A stretch of DNA of 64,000 nt from an uncultured Prevotella sp. (GTDB taxonomy: Bacteria > Bacteroidota > Bacteroidia > Bacteroidales > Bacteroidaceae): contig CAAGPV010000038.1 in NCBI GenBank assembly GCA_900771975.1, positions 1 to 64,000 on the forward strand. The letters run 5' to 3'. This document shows, piece by piece, positions 1 through 7,410 of the stretch. Every line of letters begins with the position of its first letter. Within the stretch, counting starts at the first letter, position 1. The notes under the pieces were generated by a model, which made no database searches, was not told the DNA's origin, and worked only from the letters and a program-made list of their open reading frames with translations. The position numbers and the translations under genes were made by a program.

Positions 1-81
1 ACTGCTAACGATTTAGAAACGAGCTATATTCTTTTTCTTTCACAACTTTGCAATATACAAAGAACGCTTTGATTTCGAGTG

Positions 82-110
82 CAAAGTTAAATCTAATTTC
101 TGAAAAACAA
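82..110 (-). promoter_or_regulatory. Outward-facing Bacteroidetes-type promoter
   Basis: On the minus strand a TTG (108-110), an 18-base spacer and TAACTTTG (82-89) match the Bacteroidetes consensus TTG-N17..23-TAnnTTTG. It would drive a leftward gene whose body lies outside the window. Inferred from pattern only. Confidence 0.4.
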
Positions 111-304
111 CATTTTATGCTGTGATTTTACAAAATATTAAGATAAGTCTTTGCAAAGGTAAAAGAGTAGTTACCAACAGTAATTTTCATGTAACGTCAT
201 TTTAAGAGTATGGCAAAAAGAACATATTCATAAACGCATATATGTATCTTGCCATGTTGGGAAATCAATTGCTTAGTTCCATTTTTGCAGATTATATTTC
301 TATT

Positions 305-320
305 TTGTCTAAATTACGAC
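305..320 (+). promoter_or_regulatory. Candidate operator, copy 1 (TTGTCTAAATTACGAC)
   Basis: The 16-base string TTGTCTAAATTACGAC is identical at 305-320 and 2464-2479, each upstream of a paralogous XRE gene. Similarity continues a further nine bases or so. It contains GTC and GAC at opposite ends, a partial inverted symmetry. Its retention suggests an autoregulatory operator, but common descent of the duplication explains it equally well. Confidence 0.35.
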
Positions 321-400
321 GGAATACAGCAGATTTTCAAGGGATTTGGATGGATTATCACGATAAAATATTATTTTTGTAGCGTAAAAACGATAAAAAC

Positions 401-610
401 ATGAAGTTAAATCGCATAAGAGCAGTCTTAGAGGACAAAGGGATAAGCCAAACATGGCTTGCAAAGAAGTTAGGAAGGAGTTTCAGTACGGTCAATGCTT
501 ACGTATGCAACCGTTCTCAACCCAACCTTACCACACTTCTTGAAATTGCACAGTTCTTGTCTGTGGATATGAAAGAACTTATCACGGACAAAAAGGAACG
601 CAATGATTGA
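401..610 (+). CDS. XRE-family transcriptional regulator (copy 1)
   Basis: A 69-residue protein that is almost entirely one Cro/C1-type helix-turn-helix. The visible core is ISQTWLAKKLGRSFSTVNAYV followed by LTTLLEIAQFLSVDMKELI, the classic five-helix layout. It should bind DNA as a dimer. Residues and bases are nearly identical to the gene at 2501-2713, so the two are a recent duplication. In Bacteroidales such short regulators commonly precede type I restriction genes (hsdM); here no hsdM follows this copy. An upstream motif shared with copy 2 may be its operator. The ATG at 401 is the natural start. Confidence 0.9.
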   Translation: MKLNRIRAVLEDKGISQTWLAKKLGRSFSTVNAYVCNRSQPNLTTLLEIAQFLSVDMKELITDKKERND

Positions 611-765
611 AGAGATTATGAGAGACAAAATAATATCATAACATCATTTTGTGGATAAACTAAATATAATATTTGTAAAATAAATTGAACTTTTCTCATA
701 AGAAAAGAAATATACTATAAGAGTTCATATCTCTCTACATGTTAAATTATTAATTGCTGATAACT

Positions 766-1533
766 ATGAGACTGAAGCCAAAACTCCTCAATGCAATAAT
801 ATTAGGATTGACAATGTTCCTTTCAATGCAAACAGCTTTTGCTGCTTGCAAACAGTCATTTGCCGCTCAACAAAAGAAGGTAGCGACCATTAGCAAAAAG
901 AGAGTTGTCAAGAGCAAGAAGAGAACCTATCGCAAGGCTTCGGCGCGTAAATATTCGCATAGGGAACTGAACGCCATTATGCGGATACTTGAGCGGAAGT
1001 TCCTGTCGGAAGACAAGACCCCGGCCTTGCGAAATGTTGTTGGATTTGGAATGGGATCCAACTCCATTGATGTTGCGCTCCGTTGGAACACGAAGGAGAA
1101 GCAGCTGGAGTTTCGTAGGCAGATTTACAACTCGCCCGCCATCAGGTTTGAGGGCAAGTTGGACCCTATCATCGACAACAGGGAAGGCGTGAGCACCTAC
1201 CAAGGCATCTCCCTCAAGGCGGAGAAGCCTTCCTATCCATTGGGCACCACGGAAATCAGATTCACGATTACCAACCATAGTGGCGAGGAATTTGTGTATG
1301 GCGAAGCATATAGCATCACAGTCCAAGGAGCGGATGGCAATTGGTTTGTTGTGCCCACCGATTGCTCGTTCACGGCCATCGGTCATGTTTTAAGCGATGG
1401 TCAAAGCGGCACCATCACGGCCCATCTTTTTCCCGATATTCTGCCAAACAAGCCAGGCGTCTATCGCTTCTTCTACGAAGATAACATAGATGGCAATAAG
1501 GTGCTGCTTATGGCAACCTTTGAGTTGAAGTAA
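766..1533 (+). CDS. Secreted protein with C-terminal bacterial Ig-like domain
   Basis: The ATG at 766 gives a clean signal peptide (MRLKPKLLNAIILGLTMFLS, cleavage near AFA-A); an earlier in-frame TTG at 754 is less likely. A basic Lys/Arg-rich linker follows (about residues 38-65), then a segment with the phrase FRRQIYNSPAIRF, then a beta-rich C-terminal part (FTITNHSGEEFVYGEAYSI, W and VPTDCSF, YRFFYEDN) resembling the Big_14 type of bacterial Ig-like domain. Such proteins are exported and their function is unknown. From about 940 onward the gene is visibly more GC-rich than its AT-rich neighbours, which hints at separate origin. It sits between the two XRE copies. Confidence 0.7.
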   Translation: MRLKPKLLNAIILGLTMFLSMQTAFAACKQSFAAQQKKVATISKKRVVKSKKRTYRKASARKYSHRELNAIMRILERKFLSEDKTPALRNVVGFGMGSNSIDVALRWNTKEKQLEFRRQIYNSPAIRFEGKLDPIIDNREGVSTYQGISLKAEKPSYPLGTTEIRFTITNHSGEEFVYGEAYSITVQGADGNWFVVPTDCSFTAIGHVLSDGQSGTITAHLFPDILPNKPGVYRFFYEDNIDGNKVLLMATFELK

Positions 1534-1552
1534 ATAAAAAGAATTGTTGCTT

Positions 1553-1792
1553 ATGAAAATACTCTTCAGTTTATTGGCATTTTGTTTATTTGCCTCATGC
1601 GTCCATTCTCAAGAAGCGCTGGACACGGTAAGTGTGCATGTACAGTATCGTGCATTATATAAACACACACATGAGCAAAAGGAAGCGTACGATGATATAA
1701 ATCTGTTGGATATAGGGAGACATTCATCTCGGTTTTATAGCCAACGATTTGAGCATTTTCTGCATCAGCGCGACTCTGTTAATACGGAGTAA
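1553..1792 (+). CDS. Small secreted protein, unknown function
   Basis: About 79 residues from the ATG at 1553 (an in-frame TTG lies at 1544). The N-terminus MKILFSLLAFCLFASCVHSQ is a signal peptide; the Cys in FASC could be a lipidated Cys, or cleavage could fall after VHS. The rest (repeated Y and H, LLDIGRHSSRFYSQRF) resembles the N-terminal portion of GLPGLI/DUF-like Bacteroidetes exported proteins but stops early, so it may be a truncated gene. It lies 20 bases after the Ig-like gene and may be cotranscribed with it. I do not recognise a family with certainty. Confidence 0.5.
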   Translation: MKILFSLLAFCLFASCVHSQEALDTVSVHVQYRALYKHTHEQKEAYDDINLLDIGRHSSRFYSQRFEHFLHQRDSVNTE

Positions 1793-1828
1793 TCCAAAAA
1801 TGTTAAACAAATCTTGGTGGAATAGATA

Positions 1829-2422
1829 ATGAAATATTTTTTAATGGGATTGAAACATTTTAAGAATGTTGCAATTGCATGTGCTCCAGACAATGTCGGT
1901 TTAGCGCATGAGTTAATCGGTGCTCTAAGAGAATCAGAGGTAATGCCATTTGATTTTACTCTTAAAGCTTTAACGGTAAAAAGTGATGGAATACATTATT
2001 CTAATGATTTCTCACGTGTAGAAACTATCTGGTTGGATTACCAACCAAATAGTTTAGCATGGCCTTTGTTCTCAGAAAAATTAAAAAATTTAATTAAAAA
2101 GATGTTGACAGGAAAAGAAGGTCTTAAGTGGATTTCATGCAATATTTGTTGTGGAAAAGAAACCAGAACATACTATATACCACATTTTATTGAGGAATTG
2201 GACGTGTTAAATAAGGATAAATGCTTCTATTCTAATAATGGTGGTTTAATAAAACCAGCATATTCCTCTTTGAAAATAAAAGATTACAGTATATTTCCAA
2301 AACCAGCAATGAATGATTTATGGCAAATAACTGCAGCTATATGTATTTCAGACAAAGTAAAAAACGCTTTAATGAAGGCTAATATTTCGAATATTGCTTA
2401 TGAAGCAGTTTCTGTATATTAA
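1829..2422 (+). CDS. Imm11-like (DUF1629) immunity protein
   Basis: A 197-residue cytosolic protein without signal peptide. The C-terminal half (NDLWQITAAICISDKVKNAL, then NISNIAYEAVSVY) has the shape of the Imm11/DUF1629 immunity family, in which a W or L followed by a cis-S-x-K-x-A-helix and a final beta strand recur. Such proteins neutralise polymorphic toxins. No toxin or secretion gene is adjacent, so it would be an orphan immunity gene. Codons are strikingly AT-rich compared with the rest of the window, which fits acquisition by transfer. The family call is by pattern memory and is tentative. Confidence 0.5.
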   Translation: MKYFLMGLKHFKNVAIACAPDNVGLAHELIGALRESEVMPFDFTLKALTVKSDGIHYSNDFSRVETIWLDYQPNSLAWPLFSEKLKNLIKKMLTGKEGLKWISCNICCGKETRTYYIPHFIEELDVLNKDKCFYSNNGGLIKPAYSSLKIKDYSIFPKPAMNDLWQITAAICISDKVKNALMKANISNIAYEAVSVY

Positions 2423-2463
2423 GAGTGCGCATTATTTTCTAAAAATGTGTACTTTTTTTTAAG

Positions 2464-2479
2464 TTGTCTAAATTACGAC
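2464..2479 (+). promoter_or_regulatory. Candidate operator, copy 2 (TTGTCTAAATTACGAC)
   Basis: Second exact copy of the 16-base motif at 305-320. Here it is only 21 bases before the XRE start codon, whereas in copy 1 the distance is 80 bases, so sequence was inserted or deleted between motif and gene after duplication. Confidence 0.35.
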
Positions 2480-2500
2480 AGAACACAGATATTCAATGAT

Positions 2501-2713
2501 ATGAAGTTAAATCGCATAAGAGTTGTTTTAGCGGACAAAGGGATAAGCCAAACATGGCTTGCAAAGAAGTTGGGAAGAAGTTTCAGTACGGTCAATGCCT
2601 ATGTGTGCAATCGTACCCAACCCAACCTTACAACGCTTCTTGAAATTGCACAGATATTGTCTGTGGATATGAAGGAACTTATCTCAGACGCGAAAGAACG
2701 TAGTACTAAATAA
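2501..2713 (+). CDS. XRE-family transcriptional regulator (copy 2)
   Basis: A 70-residue Cro/C1-type helix-turn-helix protein, nearly identical to the one at 401-610 with a handful of substitutions and a changed tail. The ATG at 2501 aligns exactly with the start of copy 1; an upstream in-frame extension to 2447 is not shared and is rejected. The gene is followed after 13 bases by an hsdM stub, the arrangement seen for regulators heading type I restriction operons in Bacteroidales. This suggests copy 2 is the ancestral locus and copy 1 the derived one, but polarity cannot be proven here. Confidence 0.9.
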   Translation: MKLNRIRVVLADKGISQTWLAKKLGRSFSTVNAYVCNRTQPNLTTLLEIAQILSVDMKELISDAKERSTK

Positions 2714-2726
2714 AAGACAAGACATA

Positions 2727-2987
2727 ATGGAACAGTCACAATATAACTTTTTGTTCTCGTTCATCTGGAACATAGCCAATGATGTACTTGTGAACGCTTT
2801 CAACAAAGGCGATTACAAGAAGGTCATTCTGCCTATGTTGGTGTTGCACCGCATTGACGTGCTGCTTGAACCGACAAAGGATGCAGTTATACAGATGAAA
2901 GAACAACCTGACAACAAGAGCTTCCAGAATGCCATCAATGAAAGAGTTTTCCAACAAGTGTATAGCAAAGTATCACAAGGACTATAA
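2727..2987 (+). pseudogene. Truncated type I restriction-modification methyltransferase (HsdM N-terminal stub)
   Basis: An 86-residue frame beginning like the N-terminal helical domain of HsdM: FLFSFIWNIANDVLVNAF, then KVILPMLVLHRIDVLLEPTK, the familiar block that precedes the methylase domain. Intact HsdM is roughly 500 residues or more and carries a SAM-binding motif and NPPF; both are missing. The family-like sequence ends near residue 70 and is followed by an unrelated tail. No hsdS or hsdR is present nearby. I read it as a remnant of a lost restriction operon; whether the short protein is still made is unknown. Confidence 0.75.
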
Positions 2988-2999
2988 AACAAGAAAGAA

Positions 3000-3410
3000 A
3001 TGAGCAAGACTATTATGAAATATTTATTGGCTTTATGCCTTATTTGTAATGTTGGCAATGCGTTTGCACAACATCGTTATTATTGCGAGGTAAAGGGTAT
3101 TGAGAAAGACCTTTCTTCTGGTTTGAAAATAATCTTCGACTTCGGGACAAAGGCTTCATATAATATTTGGGGAGACCTCAGCCGCAAATTGAAATTTGTG
3201 GATGAAAATGGCGAAGAAATCAAGTTTAACAGCATGGTAGATGCAGCAAATTATATGGTTGACAAGGGGTGGAACTTCCAACAAGCTTACTCTTCTGCCT
3301 ATGGCGGAAAACCTGTGATACATTGGATTTTCTACAAAGATGCAGATAATATGGATAAAGCCAGAGAAGGTATTATGACCAAGACGGAATATCAGAAACT
3401 AAAGAAGTGA
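3000..3410 (+). CDS. Secreted protein, unknown function
   Basis: A 136-residue exported protein. The signal peptide is MSKTIMKYLLALCLICNVGN with cleavage predicted near AFA-Q; the ATG at 3015 would also give a workable signal peptide. The mature part is globular with alternating strands (IFDFGTKASYNIWGDL, VHWIFYKDADN) and a distinctive ending in a charged helix. I do not recognise a domain. It starts 12 bases after the hsdM stub and ends 4 bases before the next gene, so it is probably cotranscribed with that gene. Confidence 0.6.
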   Translation: MSKTIMKYLLALCLICNVGNAFAQHRYYCEVKGIEKDLSSGLKIIFDFGTKASYNIWGDLSRKLKFVDENGEEIKFNSMVDAANYMVDKGWNFQQAYSSAYGGKPVIHWIFYKDADNMDKAREGIMTKTEYQKLKK

Positions 3411-3414
3411 AGCT

Positions 3415-3948
3415 ATGACAGAAGAAGAAAAGAAAACGTTGGTTGATGCGGTGAATTGCAAGTATCCACATCAGAACCTAACGGAGATTTACTACAATAT
3501 AGGTAGAGCATTGCCTTTTACTGCCCAAAGATTCCCTGACGGAAGAGTTTCAGACTGGTATCGTAATCAGTATGTGGAGGTTGTACGAGTAGAACCACAT
3601 GGAAGAGGTGGTAAGTTTGGAAATGTATTTGGTTTTTATTACCGTAATGGTGAAAGAGCTGATGCTTATGAGAATGACCCAGAACACAGTTGGTGTACAA
3701 AGGATGATACCGAACCGCAACCAATACCATGTTGTGGATGTGGCTCATGGATGTTGTTGGACATCATAGGTGAGAAGACTACAGAATCAGTTAAGGTTCT
3801 CGGTCTTGATGACAAGATTGGCTTTGGTAAATATAAGGATATGACTTTAAAGAACGCTTCCGGAACCTGTACATCATGTCCAATATGCTTATGTACTTGG
3901 TTTTTCAAAAATATTGGTCCACATATTATATATATATCCCCATATTGA
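3415..3948 (+). pseudogene. Hypothetical protein with a chimeric, replaced C-terminus
   Basis: The first about 142 residues look like a real cytosolic protein: an acidic start, a W-rich middle (SDWYRNQYVEVVRV), a Cys cluster (IPCCGCGSW) and then DDKIGFGKYKDMTL, which resembles the GKYKGxT segment of exonuclease X C-terminal-like domains. After about position 3850 the frame reads through the antisense of a nuclease gene (3666-4574, minus), giving low-complexity sequence ending in a run of Ile and Tyr. Native C-terminal sequence is therefore lost. The antiparallel overlap of about 280 bases is not a natural gene arrangement and marks a junction. Confidence 0.6.
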
Positions 3949-4574
3949 TTGGCCCAGATACGGCACTGTTTTTCCATTTCACTCCAATCTCCGCTATTTA
4001 AATTATGGTTTTGCGGGCAAATGTTTGAAAGCAAAAAACATTCCTCCTGTGCTCTTTGGCTCCACCGGTTGTCAGCTGATGGGCACATATGTCCTCTATC
4101 ATAGCCAGAACGCTGATAGTCGAATGTAGTGGGACAATTGGTTGCTTCAGGGTCTTGCTGAAACTTTATGCCCCCTCTTTTGTAAGGGCCATCAGTATGA
4201 GAAGCCGTGAGATGCCACATCACCCAATTGGGAATCTTGTACTTCGGATTGTAAGAAACAATGTAAGCATAACGGTTTAAGATTTCTTCAGGTGTTCCTT
4301 TCGCGGTTATAGGTAATCCAACAGATTTGTAGTCAGTTGCTGCGATTTTTTGAATGTTTTCTTCGCTATCTGTATATCGGCTATCACCATTTTGATTTTG
4401 TTGGGACAACGATTGGGTGAACGTTTCTGTTTGCTGGCTATTTGGCAACTCTTTCTCGACTCGATTGCCAGATTCGGTCAAAAGAAACTTATGATGCGAT
4501 GCACTTCCAGAACCACAGGAGACGGCCAATATAAGGCCAGTTGTCAAACCAATGTGTAGGATGTTTAGTCTCAT
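3666..4574 (-). pseudogene. DNA/RNA non-specific endonuclease, C-terminally truncated by a junction
   Basis: A NUC1/NucA-family nuclease that cleaves DNA and RNA with a His/Mg centre. It has a lipoprotein-type signal (LILAVSC, Cys20), a low-complexity linker to about residue 80, then the catalytic DRGHM at 159-163 and the metal-binding Asn region NICPQNHNLNSGDW at about 184-197. Family-like sequence runs to VPEAFFKVI (residue 245, about position 3840) and then turns into antisense of the gene at 3415. The last beta strands and helix usual in this family are missing, though all catalytic residues remain. Its ATG overlaps the stop of the upstream Rep gene by four bases, so translation is probably coupled. 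Confidence 0.75.
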
Positions 4575-5752
4575 TTTATTTCTTCTGCTATGGTATTGGG
4601 AATTTGTTCGTCATCGAAAAGTTGGGAAAGACTTTTATAGGTATATGCTGCTTTGTCTTTAATGTCGCTGTTTCCGGAAAAGCGTTGGCGCAATTCCATT
4701 AATTTTTGCATTGCATCGTTATAGTTGTCTGCCGTTATTCGTTCAGCTATTTTCTTCGCATTTGGTAGCGTAAAGTTGAAATATCGTTGTAGCATCTGTT
4801 GAAATTGCTGCCTTTGCATATCGCTAATCTGCTCTAATTGGGCATTCATGGCATTTTTAGGACGAAAGATTTTAAAAACAAGTTCATCGGGTTCACCTCC
4901 CCGTTGCCCATGATCATATTTCTTTTCATACTCAAAATAGCAATCACAAAAACCTTTGTCAGCAAGTTCTTTCAGCTCGGTTTTGGCAGGGTCAAGTACG
5001 CGTCGACAAAAATCGCTGAACTTTTTATAGTTGTTTTCCAACCGCAACATTTTGCGAAACTCAACAGTCTTTATTACTGTCCTACCCTTTTCAATCCAAG
5101 ATTCAAGGAACATATAAATACGTTGGGTGTATCTGTTCTTGCAGGCAAAAACGATTTGCTTACCAAGACGGTGATAGCCCAAGTCTAAGGATACAAGTCT
5201 TTCGGCTACACTATGGTCTACTTTAAGAATAGCATATTTATTGTAGGATCTGTCTTCGGGCAGATAGACGTCACAAAGGTTGGTCGCTTTAGTGTATTTT
5301 CGGCCTTCTGACGTTTTATAAGGTATCTCTACGGGAATTGATGCTAGCATCTTAAGTGAGGTACGCAATTGCGGATAGTGATTGGGATCTACTCCTAATT
5401 CTTTAAATGGAAGTTTGATGGGCATTCTTCCGTCTTCGTCCAATTCGTTGGTTTGGAAGATATCCAACTGCGGAGACCTTTTATTGTTAAGTATACCATG
5501 AAGTATGCTTTGCAGGTTTTCTACTACACTCACAAGTATTCTGACTTGTATAAGTGAGTAGTCGTGACGCATCATGGTAACTGCAATCGGCTGAAGCAAC
5601 CATGTCTCCTCCTCTATAGGAATGAGATCGGTTGGGATATCACGTTTTACAGTGGCTTTTTTTGCTTTTGCACCTCGTTTTTTCGTGGCAACCTTTTTTG
5701 TACTTGTTTTACTCTTGGAGTTATTGTTGTTGGTAGAATTCGACTTTGTCAT
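4571..5752 (-). CDS. Rep_3-family (RepB-like) replication initiation protein
   Basis: A 393-residue initiator of the plasmid Rep_3 type. After a Lys/Asn/Ser-rich disordered start (residues 1-35) comes the N-terminal winged helix beginning WLLQPIAVTMMRHDYSLIQ, then YAILKVDHSVAERLVSL and the second winged helix (YTQRIYMFLESW, FRKMLRLENNYKKFSDFCRR). Such proteins bind iterons and open plasmid origins; chromosomal relatives are common in Bacteroides and Prevotella. No iteron array was seen nearby. It is expressed from its own consensus promoter and overlaps the nuclease gene downstream by four bases. It may mark an integrated plasmid or island. Confidence 0.8.
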   Translation of the reverse strand: MTKSNSTNNNNSKSKTSTKKVATKKRGAKAKKATVKRDIPTDLIPIEEETWLLQPIAVTMMRHDYSLIQVRILVSVVENLQSILHGILNNKRSPQLDIFQTNELDEDGRMPIKLPFKELGVDPNHYPQLRTSLKMLASIPVEIPYKTSEGRKYTKATNLCDVYLPEDRSYNKYAILKVDHSVAERLVSLDLGYHRLGKQIVFACKNRYTQRIYMFLESWIEKGRTVIKTVEFRKMLRLENNYKKFSDFCRRVLDPAKTELKELADKGFCDCYFEYEKKYDHGQRGGEPDELVFKIFRPKNAMNAQLEQISDMQRQQFQQMLQRYFNFTLPNAKKIAERITADNYNDAMQKLMELRQRFSGNSDIKDKAAYTYKSLSQLFDDEQIPNTIAEEIK

Positions 5753-5773
5753 ACATATAAATACTTCTAGTTA

Positions 5774-5805
5774 CAAAGATAAAAAGATTTTACGATACGG
5801 CAAAA
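5774..5805 (-). promoter_or_regulatory. Promoter of the Rep/nuclease operon
   Basis: On the minus strand TTTTG (5801-5805), a 19-base spacer and TATCTTTG (5774-5781) match the Bacteroidetes housekeeping promoter exactly. Transcription would begin close to 5767 and leave a short leader before the ATG at 5752. Confidence 0.75.
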
Positions 5806-5917
5806 GAAAAGCGACAAAAGTTAAAATTTCTGTCGCAGTTTAATAGTTATCTATAGTTATTGAGAATGAAAAGTTTTCTCAGCATTATAAAGAATTGCTT
5901 TATTGAGGGCATGATAA

Positions 5918-6388
5918 CTATTTGCTAATCTGCATTAAATAAGGGAAGGGCTTTCCTAATTCCAAAAATAAAATGTATGGGGCGTCTTCTTTGAAGAAAA
6001 ACTCTTTTTTCTTGTCTGCTTCATAACCCAATTTCTTGGCTTCATTTTTCAACTGCTCATAAGTGGCACGATTGAATATATATAGACAAGCCATATCCCC
6101 TTTTACCGATAGCTCAAAGATGCTACTTATTCCTTGCTGGAAATCTTTTGGCAAATAGTCGCTTGAAAGATTGACCCGTTTGCACCATGTATAGCTTTTG
6201 TTATCGTAGCCTGTAATGCCTTTGTAGGTGTATTCTTGTTTGCTTAACAGGCTTTTTGCATTAGACAAGGTGCCGTTTGAGAAAATGGCAATGGCATCTT
6301 TTACTGTTACAAGTTCCTGTCCGTGTGTGGAAAGCATACATGTAAGTCCTAAGAATAGAAGTAGAATTCTTTTTAAGTGCTTTGTCAT
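5918..6388 (-). CDS. Secreted protein, unknown function
   Basis: A 156-residue exported protein: signal peptide MTKHLKRILLLFLGLTCMLS with cleavage near THG-Q. The mature chain has a block VKDAIAIFSNGTLSNAKSLL, a WCKRVNLSSDY segment and a C-terminal strand-rich part ending FPYLMQISK. I do not recognise the family. It stands alone between the Rep promoter region and the lysozyme gene, in the same direction as both. A 9-base inverted repeat with arms at 6430-6438 and 6462-6470 lies upstream and could be regulatory. Confidence 0.65.
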   Translation of the reverse strand: MTKHLKRILLLFLGLTCMLSTHGQELVTVKDAIAIFSNGTLSNAKSLLSKQEYTYKGITGYDNKSYTWCKRVNLSSDYLPKDFQQGISSIFELSVKGDMACLYIFNRATYEQLKNEAKKLGYEADKKKEFFFKEDAPYILFLELGKPFPYLMQISK

Positions 6389-6490
6389 AATGGGTTGTCA
6401 ATTATATAGAAAGACCTGTCAATATGTAATTGTCGGTTGTAAAGTTACTCAATTCTAAGTTAACCGACAATAAATGAAAGATTTTTAACA

Positions 6491-7393
6491 TTATAAGGAG
6501 GTTGACGCCCCCTTTAAGCTATTCATGGAATCACTACGGATAATGGAGTCTATTAACGATTGATTAAGGGTGTCAATACTATCTTCTGCTTCAGAAACCG
6601 GTTCGGGTATTGTCAATTGGTGCAAGTCATAGAAGCTACCGTTGTAGATGTTAAGGTCGACATATCCGTTAATGCCGGGAAGTTTACCTGCGTCTGTATG
6701 TTGCCAGAATTTCCATGGACCGGGATATTCCATTTTCTGTACATAGTAGTGAGCTATCCAATAGGGATAGCCGTCAAACCGGTCATCGCTCAGATATTTG
6801 TCTTTAAACTTGTAGTAGGTGTAAAGAATAGGCTTGACATGATAGTGGTCTTCAACTATATGTAGCCAACATAACACAGCTTGTTGAAAGTCTTTGACGC
6901 TCATGTCTGCTGGCTTGTGTTCTACATCGAGTATTGGTGGAAGATCACCAGGCTCCAATTGAACTTTTGAAAGAAAATAATAAGCTTGGGCTTTTGCGGA
7001 AGATCGATTACTCCAAAAGTGGTATGCTCCTCTAATGAAGCCGTTTTCACGTGCTTGATAGAAGTTCTCCGAAAAGTTTTCATCAATGTATGTTGTGCCT
7101 TCTGTAGCTTTGATGAGGACAAAACGTATTGGTGTGCCCTTTATCATAGCGTTTCTTAGTTTATCCCAATCTATTTTTCCTTGATGATGACTAATGTCTA
7201 TTCCCCTTATTTCGTATCCGTCTGGATAATCGGGATCGCCATATATTGCTCGCCATCTGAATCCGGTAGGGCTAACAAAAAAGTAGTAAAAGACAAAAAG
7301 ATATACGCCAACAACAAAAAGCCCCCCTAACCACCATTTCCAATTGAAGCGATGGTTCAGAAATGGGAAATTAGGGAGGCCTTGTATCGGCAT
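6491..7393 (-). CDS. Membrane-anchored GH25 lysozyme (N-acetylmuramidase)
   Basis: A 300-residue protein with one N-terminal membrane segment (about residues 20-40) and a GH25 catalytic barrel. Family marks are GIDISHHQGKIDWDKL (Asp66), FVLIKATEGTTYID, GAYHFW, and the catalytic pair in PPILDVEH (Asp156, Glu158). It hydrolyses the MurNAc-GlcNAc bond of peptidoglycan, probably from the periplasmic face of the inner membrane. The C-terminal 40 residues are acidic and Ser-rich. It begins 17 bases after the PPi-PFK stop, so it is likely the second gene of that transcript. Confidence 0.9.
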   Translation of the reverse strand: MPIQGLPNFPFLNHRFNWKWWLGGLFVVGVYLFVFYYFFVSPTGFRWRAIYGDPDYPDGYEIRGIDISHHQGKIDWDKLRNAMIKGTPIRFVLIKATEGTTYIDENFSENFYQARENGFIRGAYHFWSNRSSAKAQAYYFLSKVQLEPGDLPPILDVEHKPADMSVKDFQQAVLCWLHIVEDHYHVKPILYTYYKFKDKYLSDDRFDGYPYWIAHYYVQKMEYPGPWKFWQHTDAGKLPGINGYVDLNIYNGSFYDLHQLTIPEPVSEAEDSIDTLNQSLIDSIIRSDSMNSLKGASTSL

Positions 7394-7410
7394 AACTGTT
7401 ATTTCAACTG

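Larger units (their letters stand above)
1..400. other. Intergenic region at the left window edge
   Basis: No coding frame is supported here. The stretch is AT-rich. It holds a minus-strand promoter-like pair at 82-110 pointing out of the window, and at 305-320 a 16-base motif that recurs upstream of the second XRE gene. No tRNA cloverleaf or rRNA sequence was recognised. Confidence 0.5.

Noticed and set aside
1..400. tRNA or rRNA end at the left edge
   Set aside because: No cloverleaf or conserved rRNA sequence could be traced.
690..707. Seven-base hairpin between XRE copy 1 and the Ig-like gene
   Set aside because: Short, AT-rich and without a T-run; likely chance in AT-rich DNA.
856..1386. 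Long minus-strand frame antisense to the Ig-like gene
   Set aside because: No family sense, high Arg content and no signal; the plus strand has signal peptide and Ig-like pattern. It is a mirror frame.
2447..2500. N-terminal extension of XRE copy 2
   Set aside because: Not shared with copy 1, overlaps the 16-base motif, and the ATG at 2501 aligns with copy 1.
6430..6470. Nine-base inverted repeat as terminator of the lysozyme gene
   Set aside because: Lies 20 bases past the stop with no T-run and a 23-base loop; left as a possible regulatory site only.
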